From positions 62,001 to 126,000 of the forward strand of contig CAWDTM010000007.1 of assembly GCA_963805305.1 (NCBI GenBank): a stretch of 64,000 bases of DNA, written 5' to 3'. The stretch comes from CAVXEH01 sp963805305 (lineage in GTDB: Bacteria; Chloroflexota; Limnocylindria; QHBO01). Under the pieces are notes generated by a model. That model did no database searches and was not told the DNA's origin. It saw nothing but the letters and a program-made list of their open reading frames with translations. The first letter of the stretch is position 1. Each line of letters begins with the position of its first letter. Below, one piece after another: positions 32,108-39,828 of the stretch. Both the position numbers and the translations under genes were made by a program.

Positions 32108-33493
32108 GTGGCTGACTGGAAGACGATCATCGAGCCGTTCCGGATCAAGAGCGTCGAGCCCATCCGGATGACCACCGCAGCCGAGCGGCAGGCGAAGCTC
32201 GAGGCCGCCGGCTACAACATCTTCAACCTTCACTCGGACGACGTGCTGATCGATCTGCTGACCGACTCGGGCACGGGCGCGATGTCGGCCGCCCAGTGGG
32301 CCGGGATCCAGCGCGGCGACGAGTCGTACGCCGGATCGCCGTCGTGGTACCGGTTCCAGGCCGCGGTGCAGGACCTGTTCCCCTTCAAGCACGTGATCCC
32401 CACCCACCAGGGCCGCGCGGCGGAGAAGATCCTCTTCACCGTGGTGGGCGGCCCGGGGAAGGTGGTGCCCTCCAACACCCATTTCGACACGACGCGCGCC
32501 AACGTCGAGCACTCCGGCGCCGAGGGGGTGGACCTGGTGATCGAGGAGGGGCGCCACCCGGCCACGCTCCATCCCTTCAAGGGCAACGTGGACATCGATG
32601 CGCTCGACGCGCTGATCCGCGAGCGCGGTCGGGAGAACGTGCCCGTCGTGATGGTCACCGTCACCAACAACTCCGGCGGCGGCCAGCCGGTGTCGCTCGA
32701 GAACCTGCGGGCGGTGCGCGCGGTCTGCGACCGGTACGGGCTGCCGCTCTTCCTCGACGCGTGCCGCTTCGCCGAGAACGCCTGGTTCATCAAGCAGCGC
32801 GAGCCGGGCTACGCCGATGTCCCGGTTCGCGAGATCGTCCGGCAGATGGCCGCCTGCGCCGATGGGATGACCATGTCGGCCAAGAAGGACGCCATCGCCA
32901 ACATCGGCGGCTGGCTGGCGATGAACGACGATGCCTGGGCCGAGCAGTGCCGGAACCTGCTCATCCTGACGGAAGGCTTCCCGACCTACGGCGGGCTGGC
33001 GGGGCGCGACCTGGAGGCGATCGCCCAGGGCCTGTCAGAGGTGATCGAGGAGGACTATCTGCGCTACCGGATCCGATCCACCGCCTACCTTGGTGACGCG
33101 CTGGTCGCCTCCGGTGTGCCGTGCGTGCAGCCCATCGGCGGGCACGCGGTGTATATCGACGCGGCCGCCCTCCTGCCCCACGTCCCGCCCCTGCAGTACC
33201 CCGGGCAGTCGCTCTCGGTGGCGCTCTACCGCGAGGGCGGGATCCGGGCCTGCGAGATCGGGACGGTCATGTTCGGGATGCATCCGGATGGCACGGAGAG
33301 CCCCGCCGCCATGGAGCTCGTCCGCCTCGCGATCCCGCGCCGGGTGTATACCCAGTCGCACATCGACTACGTGATCGAGGTGGTGCGCGCGGTTGCGGCA
33401 CGGGCCGCCAAGCTTCCCGGGATGCGGATCGTGGAGCAGCCGGCGGCGCTCCGCCACTTCACGGCGCGCTTCGAGCCGATCCCCGCGAGCTAG
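32108..33493 (+). CDS. tnaA: Tryptophanase (beta-eliminating PLP lyase)
   Basis: A 461-residue PLP enzyme of the tryptophanase/tyrosine phenol-lyase family, which splits tryptophan into indole, pyruvate and ammonia. The PLP lysine is in TMSAKKDAIANIGGWL; other blocks are IPTHQGRAAEKILF, TVTNNSGGGQPVS, FLDACRFAENAWFIK and PTYGGLAGRDLEA. Two residues that separate the two enzymes favour tryptophanase: the Arg381 position of tyrosine phenol-lyase is Ile here (CEIGTVMFG) and the Phe448 position is His (LRHFTARF). The start is GTG with TAGAGT ending 6 bases upstream. No tnaB or leader peptide is visible, so regulation differs from E. coli. Confidence 0.9.
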   Translation: MADWKTIIEPFRIKSVEPIRMTTAAERQAKLEAAGYNIFNLHSDDVLIDLLTDSGTGAMSAAQWAGIQRGDESYAGSPSWYRFQAAVQDLFPFKHVIPTHQGRAAEKILFTVVGGPGKVVPSNTHFDTTRANVEHSGAEGVDLVIEEGRHPATLHPFKGNVDIDALDALIRERGRENVPVVMVTVTNNSGGGQPVSLENLRAVRAVCDRYGLPLFLDACRFAENAWFIKQREPGYADVPVREIVRQMAACADGMTMSAKKDAIANIGGWLAMNDDAWAEQCRNLLILTEGFPTYGGLAGRDLEAIAQGLSEVIEEDYLRYRIRSTAYLGDALVASGVPCVQPIGGHAVYIDAAALLPHVPPLQYPGQSLSVALYREGGIRACEIGTVMFGMHPDGTESPAAMELVRLAIPRRVYTQSHIDYVIEVVRAVAARAAKLPGMRIVEQPAALRHFTARFEPIPAS

Positions 33494-33499
33494 GCGCCT

Positions 33500-34321
33500 T
33501 CAGAGGCGCGGGTCGCGCCGCCAGAGCTCGGTCTCGACCGCATCGGTCAGGCTGCCCACCGCGCGCGTCGCAAACCGGTCGACCAGCCGCTCCAGGAACG
33601 GCCGCCGCGCATGGACCGCGACGCCGCGCGCCGGTACGCCGGCGGCGGTCGCGGCGATCTCGATCGCCCGCTCCAGGTCGCCGACCTCGTCGGCCAGTCC
33701 CAGCTCCACGGATCGGCTGCCGAGCCACACCTCGCCGGTCGCCAGCTCCCGGGCGCGTTCGGGTGGCAGGTGCCGGCCGTCGGCCACCCGGCCGATGAAG
33801 GCGTCGTAGAAGGCGTCGACGATCTCGCGCTCCTTGGCCGCCTCCTCGGGGGTGTCGTCACGCCAGGGAGCGCCCTGGCCCTTGAGGCTGCCCGCCTTCG
33901 TCTCCTGGACCCGCACGCCGATGCGCTCGAGCAGGGTCGCGACCCGTGGTGCCGCGCTGATGACGCCGATGGAGCCGACGACCGCGTTCGGCGCCACCAC
34001 GATGGAGCGAGCCGCCAGCGCGGCGAGGTAGGCGCCCGAGGCGCCGACGCCGCGGACATGCGCGACGAGCGGCTTCTCGGCGGCCAGCCGCGCCAGCGCC
34101 AGGTACAGGTAGTCCGATGCCGGTGCGGAGCCGCCGGGCGAGTCGATGTCGAGGACGACCGCCGGGATCCGACGCGAGCGGCGGGTTCTCGCAACCGTCT
34201 CGATCCAGTCGGCGGAGCGGGCGCCGCCCGAGATGGGGCCGTACAGGCGAAGGACGGCGACGCGCCCGGCCACCTTCGAGCGTCGGGCGACGAGGCGGCG
34301 GAGCGCGGCGATCAGGTCCAT
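33500..34321 (-). CDS. S49-family SppA-like peptidase, no membrane anchor
   Basis: A 273-residue serine protease of the S49/SppA family. The catalytic Ser is in VRGVGASGAYLAALA, the general-base Lys in RVQETKAGSLKGQGAPW, and the substrate loop VVLDIDSPGGSAPASDYLYLAL is typical. No N-terminal transmembrane helix is seen, unlike E. coli SppA; the start helix MDLIAALRRLVARRSK is amphipathic. It may be cytosolic and membrane-associated. TACGAT ends 6 bases upstream of the ATG, a leaderless-type start. It converges on tnaA with a 6-base gap. Confidence 0.9.
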   Translation of the reverse strand: MDLIAALRRLVARRSKVAGRVAVLRLYGPISGGARSADWIETVARTRRSRRIPAVVLDIDSPGGSAPASDYLYLALARLAAEKPLVAHVRGVGASGAYLAALAARSIVVAPNAVVGSIGVISAAPRVATLLERIGVRVQETKAGSLKGQGAPWRDDTPEEAAKEREIVDAFYDAFIGRVADGRHLPPERARELATGEVWLGSRSVELGLADEVGDLERAIEIAATAAGVPARGVAVHARRPFLERLVDRFATRAVGSLTDAVETELWRRDPRL

Positions 34322-34388
34322 GGCTCAATCGTAGTCGAGCGGCCGGGGTGACGGCGCGCGGGCAGCCTTCAGGTTGGAAGGGAGGGGA

Positions 34389-36212
34389 TCAGTCCATCTC
34401 CGGAAGCGCTTCGCCGGGGGACTTGCGCGTGCGCAGGTCGCGAAGGGTGCTTTGGTCGAGGCCCGCGAGGCGCGGCAGGTCCGCGTTGGTGCGGGAGAGC
34501 CGCTCGGTGAGCTTGGCGAACACCAGGGAGCTGATCTGCGGGACGGCCATGAGCTGGCGCAGGGCAGCGGCGGGCACCTCCATGAGCGTCACCGGTTCCT
34601 CGGCCACGACGTTCGCAGTCCGTCGCGAGCCGGTGAGAGCGGCGATCTCGCCGAAGAAGTCCCCCGGCTCCATGGACGACAGGGCGCGGTACTCGCCCTC
34701 CTCGTTGGCGATGCCGGCCACCGCGCGTCCGGAGAGGATGAAGTACGCCGCATCGCCAATCTCGCCCGCCGTGAGCACGCGGGTGCCCACGTCCGCATCG
34801 GTCACGTGGGATTGGGCGACGAGGTTCTGGCGGTCGCGATCGCCCAGCAGGCCCAGGGCGGGGACGTAGCCAACCAGGAGGTCGAAGTCCGCCACGGTCG
34901 CCGGGCGCATGGCACCGAGACCGGGAGCCGTGTGCGCGGCGCGCAGCAGGCTCATGGCTCGACGCCACTCGGCGGCCGGCTGCCCGAGCCCGGGGAGGAA
35001 GTTCGTCCACAACCCGGCTGCGGCCAGGAGGGCGGAGGTCAGGACGAGCATGAGCCGGATATCGAGGATGTCAGCGAGCCCTGCGAGGCCCATGCCGACC
35101 AGGAAGATCACGTCGCGGCTGACGAAGAAGGCGCTGTTGACCCGCCCACGGAAGTCGCGGGGCGTGTTGCGCTGGATGATGAGCCGCCGCCCCACGCTTG
35201 CCGGCGCGTTGAAGAAGCCTGAGAAGATGACGAGGCCGATGGCGACCCCGACGTTGGGCGACAGGCCGTAGGCGATGCCCGCCGCACCCATCATGAAGAA
35301 GCCGATGGCCAGCCATTGGCCTTCCCGCCAGCGGTCGGCGAGGTTCGCGAGGAGGAGGCTGCCAATGACGAAGCCGACGGAGGTGAGGCCCTCCTGCAGG
35401 CCGTACTCGAAGTCGGTGGCCCCCAGCGTCGTCTTCGTGAATGGGAGCAGGAGCGTGTTCCACAGCCCGAACGAGAGGAAGACCGGCGCCGACACCATGA
35501 ACAGCGAGCGCAGGATGGGCGTCGAGAAGAGGAACCCGGTTCCCGCCTTCAGGTTCCTCCAGACCAGCTCGACGCTCGTCTCCTCCTCTGCCGGGACGTG
35601 GCCGATGCGCACGAGCGCGATGCAGGCAGCCGAAACGACGAACGTCCCGGCGTCGATCCAGAATGCCCACTCGATGGGAAGCGCGCCGGCGATCAGCCCC
35701 GCAAGCGCGAATCCGATCGCGGTTGACCCGAAGCTCGAGATCGCCATGAGGGAGTTGGCGGCCGCCAGCTCCTCCTCGCTGGCGATCTCGGGCAGGACGC
35801 TGTCGTTGGCGGGGTCGAAGAACTGGGTCACCACCGACGAGAGCGCCACGAACAGGTAGAGCCAGCCGATCCCGAGATCCGCGAAATCCTTGACGACGAC
35901 GAACGGGATGATGAAGACGATCGCGCCGCGCAACGCATCGGACGCGACCATGATCGCCTTGCGGTTCCATCGGTCCACGAACACGCCTGCGACCAGGCCG
36001 ATCAGCAGGCTGGGCGCGGCCGTGGCGATGAGCATCAGCCCAATCGAAGCCACGGAGCCGGTGACGCGGTAGACGAGGATGCCGGCCGCAAGCGAGGTGA
36101 GGGCGCTGCCGGCGGTCGAGACGAGCTGCGCCGTCCACAGCAGCGTGAAACTGCGGTTGCGGAAAACCGCGTACGGCGACAGGCTCGGGGCGGGCGCGGG
36201 GGCCGCTGTCAC
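34389..36212 (-). CDS. MFS transporter fused to C-terminal cyclic nucleotide-binding domain
   Basis: A 607-residue fusion. Residues about 1-410 are a 12-helix major facilitator of the enterobactin-exporter-like (MFS_3) type, with the loop motif LVAGVFVDRWNRKAIMVASDALRG. After a linker, residues about 450-590 form a cyclic nucleotide-binding domain. Its phosphate-binding cassette EPGDFFGEIAALTGSRRTANV keeps the Gly-Glu and Arg needed to hold cAMP or cGMP. The transporter may be gated by cAMP, which the adenylate cyclase in this window can make; that link is inferred. The start is GTG. It is divergent from the DHA2 exporter. Confidence 0.88.
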   Translation of the reverse strand: MTAAPAPAPSLSPYAVFRNRSFTLLWTAQLVSTAGSALTSLAAGILVYRVTGSVASIGLMLIATAAPSLLIGLVAGVFVDRWNRKAIMVASDALRGAIVFIIPFVVVKDFADLGIGWLYLFVALSSVVTQFFDPANDSVLPEIASEEELAAANSLMAISSFGSTAIGFALAGLIAGALPIEWAFWIDAGTFVVSAACIALVRIGHVPAEEETSVELVWRNLKAGTGFLFSTPILRSLFMVSAPVFLSFGLWNTLLLPFTKTTLGATDFEYGLQEGLTSVGFVIGSLLLANLADRWREGQWLAIGFFMMGAAGIAYGLSPNVGVAIGLVIFSGFFNAPASVGRRLIIQRNTPRDFRGRVNSAFFVSRDVIFLVGMGLAGLADILDIRLMLVLTSALLAAAGLWTNFLPGLGQPAAEWRRAMSLLRAAHTAPGLGAMRPATVADFDLLVGYVPALGLLGDRDRQNLVAQSHVTDADVGTRVLTAGEIGDAAYFILSGRAVAGIANEEGEYRALSSMEPGDFFGEIAALTGSRRTANVVAEEPVTLMEVPAAALRQLMAVPQISSLVFAKLTERLSRTNADLPRLAGLDQSTLRDLRTRKSPGEALPEMD

Positions 36213-36300
36213 GCGCGCAGTCTGCGTCAGGCGACGCCCTCGGGGCGCCGATTTTCTGCACCGCGGACCACCCGTTGACGGTTGCCCGCATCATGGCCCG

Positions 36301-37866
36301 ATGCAACGGCGCAGCTGGATCCTCGCGGCCGTGGTCCTTGGCTCCGGGATCGTCTTCCTGGATTCGACGGTGGTCAACGTCGCGCTCAAGACCATCGGAG
36401 CGGAGCTGCCGGCCACGTTCGTAGGCGTGCTCGAGGGCCAGTCGTACATCGTCAACGGCTATCTGCTGACCCTCTCCGCCGTGCTGATCCTGGCCGGTGC
36501 CCTCGCCGATGCCTACGGGCGGAAGCGGATGTTCATCGTGGGCCTGGCGGGGTTCGGGGTCGCGTCCACGCTGTGCGGCCTGGCGCCGAGCATGGAGCTC
36601 CTCATCGGGTTCCGCCTGGTCCAGGGCGTCTTCGGCGCCTTCCTGGTGCCCACCAGCCTCGCGATCATCAACGCCAACTTCAGCGGCGTGGAGCGTGGCC
36701 GTGCCTTCGGCATCTGGGCCGCTGCGACGAGCGTCACCACCATTGCCGGACCGGTGCTCGGCGGGCTGGCGGTGGACCAGGTCAGCTGGCGCCTCGCGTT
36801 CCTCATCAACCCGCCGCTCGTGGTCATCGCGCTCGTGGTGGCCTGGCGCGAGGTGCCGGAGTCCCGCGACACCGACGGCGGCCGCCGGTTCGACTGGCTG
36901 GGGGCGGCGGCGATCGCAGTGGCCGTCGGGGGGCTCACCTACGGGGCCATCCGCGGCCAGCAGTCGCACTGGACCGACGCCACCGCCTTCGCGGCGCTCG
37001 TGGTTGGCGCCGCGGCCACCCTCTCGCTCATCCCGCTGATGACCCTCCGCCCGCACCCGCTGGTTCCGCCGTTCCTCTTCCGGTCGCGGAACTTCACGGT
37101 AACCAACGTCTCGACGATCCTGATCTACGGCGCTCTCTACACGTTCGGCCAGTTCCAGGCCATCTACCTGCAGGGGACCCTCGGCTACAGCGCCCTTGCG
37201 AGCGGCCTCATCACCATACCCACCAGCCTGTTCCTGATCTTCCTCTCGACGCAGATGGGCACCCTGGCTGGCCGATGGGGACCGCGGCTCTTCATGACCG
37301 TCGGTCCCGCGCTGATGGCGCTCGGTGTGCTGTGGATGGCACGCATCCCCGCGGACAGCCCGGCGTGGCAGGCGAGCGTGAGCCGCCCGGCGTCGCTCGT
37401 GCCGCCCGCGCAGACGGTCCTGGACCTGCTTCCCTCGCTCCTGGTCTTCGGCCTGGGCCTGTCGATCATGGTGGCGCCCCTGACCACGGCGCTCATGACC
37501 TCGGTTCCGGCGCGCAACTCGGGCCTGGCTTCCGCGATCAACAACGCGGTCTCGCGGATCGGACCGCTCCTGGCAGGCGCGGTGATCTTCATCGGTGTCA
37601 CCGCCAGCTTCTACGGCGGGCTCTCGTCGCGGCTGGACATCCCTACCGATACCCCCGCGGTACGGGAGCAGTTCCCGCCGCTCAACGTCCCCGACCAGGG
37701 ACCCCCGGCGGAGCTGGCGGCCGCCCGCGGTGCGTCCACCGACTCGTTCCACCTGGCCATGCTCATCGCCGCGACCCTGTGCCTCGGGGGGGCCGCGGCC
37801 AACGGCCTGGGCATCGTGAACCCGGGCCGGGAGGAGCGCCCGGAACCGGTCGAGAGCCCGGCCTAG
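36301..37866 (+). CDS. DHA2-family drug efflux MFS transporter (EmrB/QacA type)
   Basis: A 521-residue exporter with 14 predicted helices, the size typical of DHA2 H+/drug antiporters. Motif D1-like FLDSTVVNVALKTIG is in helix 1, motif A ADAYGRKRMFIVGL after helix 2, and motif C-type AAATSVTTIAGPVLGGLAVD in helix 5. An outer loop of about 60 residues precedes the last helix. CATCAT ends 6 bases upstream of the ATG. Its product probably extrudes toxic organic compounds. Confidence 0.9.
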   Translation: MQRRSWILAAVVLGSGIVFLDSTVVNVALKTIGAELPATFVGVLEGQSYIVNGYLLTLSAVLILAGALADAYGRKRMFIVGLAGFGVASTLCGLAPSMELLIGFRLVQGVFGAFLVPTSLAIINANFSGVERGRAFGIWAAATSVTTIAGPVLGGLAVDQVSWRLAFLINPPLVVIALVVAWREVPESRDTDGGRRFDWLGAAAIAVAVGGLTYGAIRGQQSHWTDATAFAALVVGAAATLSLIPLMTLRPHPLVPPFLFRSRNFTVTNVSTILIYGALYTFGQFQAIYLQGTLGYSALASGLITIPTSLFLIFLSTQMGTLAGRWGPRLFMTVGPALMALGVLWMARIPADSPAWQASVSRPASLVPPAQTVLDLLPSLLVFGLGLSIMVAPLTTALMTSVPARNSGLASAINNAVSRIGPLLAGAVIFIGVTASFYGGLSSRLDIPTDTPAVREQFPPLNVPDQGPPAELAAARGASTDSFHLAMLIAATLCLGGAAANGLGIVNPGREERPEPVESPA

Positions 37867-37890
37867 GCGGGGCGCAGGACGCCGGTCCGG

Positions 37891-39111
37891 TCAGAAGACG
37901 GCGGGGCACCACGGCGCGAGGGTGGTTCGCAGCAGCGCGTCGCCGCGCTCCACGGCGCCCGGCGTGCCCTCCTCCACCCGCCCGGCCATGGCCAGCTCCG
38001 CGAGGGAGACGCCGCCCAGGAAGACGGCACCCAGCTCGCCGATGCCCAGGCTGAGATCCGCGTCCATGGTCGAGCGGCGCACCGACCCTCCCTCGGGCGT
38101 CGCGTCCAGCTCCCAGCGGCCCGCGTTCCAGTCACAGAACGCGTCGCGAACATCCAGCACCAGCCGGTCGCGACCGGCATAGGCACGACGCTCGAGCGCT
38201 CCCGGCAGGTCCACGACCCGCAGCCAGAGCGCATCGCCGATCGTGAGGCCCAGGCGCCGGGGCTCGATCAGCATGAACCGCAGCGCGGTGTCGACCGGGA
38301 CATTGGCGGCGCGGGTCATCGCCGTGAGGTCCACGGAGAGCAGGTAGCCCCACAGTTCGCGCTCGGCTTCGGGGGTCAGGGCGATCGCCTCGGACACGTC
38401 CACCGCTCCCTTGGGGCCGCGCTCGTCCCAGTCGGCATGGATCCGGTAGCGGGCATACGCGTCCGCCACGCCATTCGTCTCGTGCAGGAGGAAGAACGCC
38501 GGACCCCCGCCCCGCCGCCAGCGCTCGGGGTCGTGGATGAACTCGGCCCTCCACCAGGCATCGGTTCTCGAGAAGGCACCGATGCGCATGCGCGCGAAGC
38601 GCTCGTATACGTCGCGGCAGGCGGCGGTGGCATCCGCGGGATCCAGCAGGCGGAAGGTGCCGCGCGGCACGTGCTGGTCGCGGAAGATGGCGCGGGACTG
38701 CTCGATCTCCAACGATGCCTTGAACGAGGCGAGGCCGTACCCGAACCGCCCGTAGATCGCGCCTTCGGACGCCCACAGGATCGCGATTGGCTCATGCCGC
38801 GCCCGGATCGCGTCGAGCTGGGCGCGCATCATCGCCGTGAGCACGCCCCGTCGGCGGTGGGTCGGGTGGACGCCGACCATGGTCACGCCCGCGGCCGACA
38901 TCGACCCACCCGGCACGGTGAGGTCGAAGGTGAAGACCCCGGCGGTCCCCACGACCCGATCCGCCTCGTACGCGGCGATGGCGCGGTCGAGCTCCGTGTA
39001 TCCCTCGGTGACCGGCAGGTCCTCCTCGACGACGTGGTGGCCGAAGGCAACGTCGACCGCCTCGAACCAGTCCCTGATGGAGCCGGCGAAGGGCCGGACC
39101 TCGAGCTGCAT
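37891..39111 (-). CDS. Eis-like GNAT N-acetyltransferase
   Basis: A 406-residue protein of the Eis family: an N-terminal GNAT domain with the acetyl-CoA loop VGVHPTHRRRGVLTAMMRAQLD, a second degenerate GNAT-like domain (about 150-280) and a C-terminal sterol-carrier-like domain that ends in a C-terminal Phe, as in Eis where the terminal carboxylate acts as base. The family acetylates amines, including aminoglycosides. The inner ATG was taken because GATACT ends 7 bases upstream, with ATGACG 17 bases before that; ATG 39147 is the longer alternative. No Shine-Dalgarno at either. Confidence 0.88.
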   Translation of the reverse strand: MQLEVRPFAGSIRDWFEAVDVAFGHHVVEEDLPVTEGYTELDRAIAAYEADRVVGTAGVFTFDLTVPGGSMSAAGVTMVGVHPTHRRRGVLTAMMRAQLDAIRARHEPIAILWASEGAIYGRFGYGLASFKASLEIEQSRAIFRDQHVPRGTFRLLDPADATAACRDVYERFARMRIGAFSRTDAWWRAEFIHDPERWRRGGGPAFFLLHETNGVADAYARYRIHADWDERGPKGAVDVSEAIALTPEAERELWGYLLSVDLTAMTRAANVPVDTALRFMLIEPRRLGLTIGDALWLRVVDLPGALERRAYAGRDRLVLDVRDAFCDWNAGRWELDATPEGGSVRRSTMDADLSLGIGELGAVFLGGVSLAELAMAGRVEEGTPGAVERGDALLRTTLAPWCPAVF

Positions 39112-39233
39112 GCCCGACAGTATCGGCGGTGAGGCGTGGATCGTCATGTGCCGATGGTGACAAATCGCCGACCGGCGGTCTGTCGCGTGGCCGACAGGCG
39201 GCAGCCAAGCGTGCCGTTTGCTAGCCTGCGCCC

Positions 39234-39764
39234 ATGGCGTCCCCGCGACCCGCCCCTGGCGAGCTCGCCCAGCGTGGAACCGTGGAGAGTCTGCACCTCC
39301 ACGTGGGGCGCTCCATGCCCATGGTGACCGTCCAGGCGGCCACGTTGGTCGCGGGGTCCGGCATCCCCGGGGACGACAAGGCGGGCCTCCCCATCCCCGG
39401 TTCGAACATCACGCTCATTGCCGCCGAGGGGATCGAGGCCATGGCCTCGGAGACCGGCATTGCGCTGGCGCCTGGGGAGACCCGACGCAACGTGGTCACC
39501 CGGGACGTGGATCTCGACGCGCTGATCGGACGGCGGTTTCGGGTGGGCACGGCGATCTGCCGGGGCGTGAAACCATGCAATCCGTGCAACCATCTCGAGG
39601 AGGTGACCCGGCCCGGTGTCCGGGCGGGTCTCGGCGGTCGGGGTGGCCTGCGCGCCGACGTCGTGGGCGGCGGGCTGGTGCGTCCCGGAGACATCATCGA
39701 GGTCCTGGCCGATGGGGCACCGACAGGGGGCGGGTTGATGCCGGGCCGCGGGGGCGGGCTATGA
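39234..39764 (+). CDS. MOSC domain protein
   Basis: A 176-residue MOSC-fold protein (the sulfur-carrier domain of molybdenum cofactor sulfurases). Visible family blocks are GIPGDDKAGLP, ITLIAAEGIEAM, ETRRNVVTRDVDLDALIGRRFRVG and the Cys-containing ICRGVKPCNPCNHLEEVT, in which CNPC is the probable sulfur-carrying Cys region. TAGCCT ends 6 bases before the ATG. Molybdenum-related activity is a family inference; no Moco enzyme is visible here. Confidence 0.88.
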   Translation: MASPRPAPGELAQRGTVESLHLHVGRSMPMVTVQAATLVAGSGIPGDDKAGLPIPGSNITLIAAEGIEAMASETGIALAPGETRRNVVTRDVDLDALIGRRFRVGTAICRGVKPCNPCNHLEEVTRPGVRAGLGGRGGLRADVVGGGLVRPGDIIEVLADGAPTGGGLMPGRGGGL

Positions 39765-39765
39765 T
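39735..39765 (+). promoter_or_regulatory. Probable promoter of ctaAB
   Basis: TTGATG (39735-39740) and TATGAT (39760-39765), 19 bases apart, lie at the end of the MOSC gene and would start a transcript about 57 bases before the ctaAB start codon. The spacing is slightly long. Confidence 0.5.
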
Positions 39766-39828
39766 TGCCCCCGCCTGCTCGTCTGCGCCTCGCCGCTGGG
39801 CGCGACCCCGGAGCGGCACGGAGGTGGC

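Noticed and set aside
32108..33493. Tyrosine phenol-lyase as the name for the beta-eliminating lyase
   Set aside because: The substrate-selecting Arg of that enzyme is Ile here and the matching Phe is His, as in tryptophanase.
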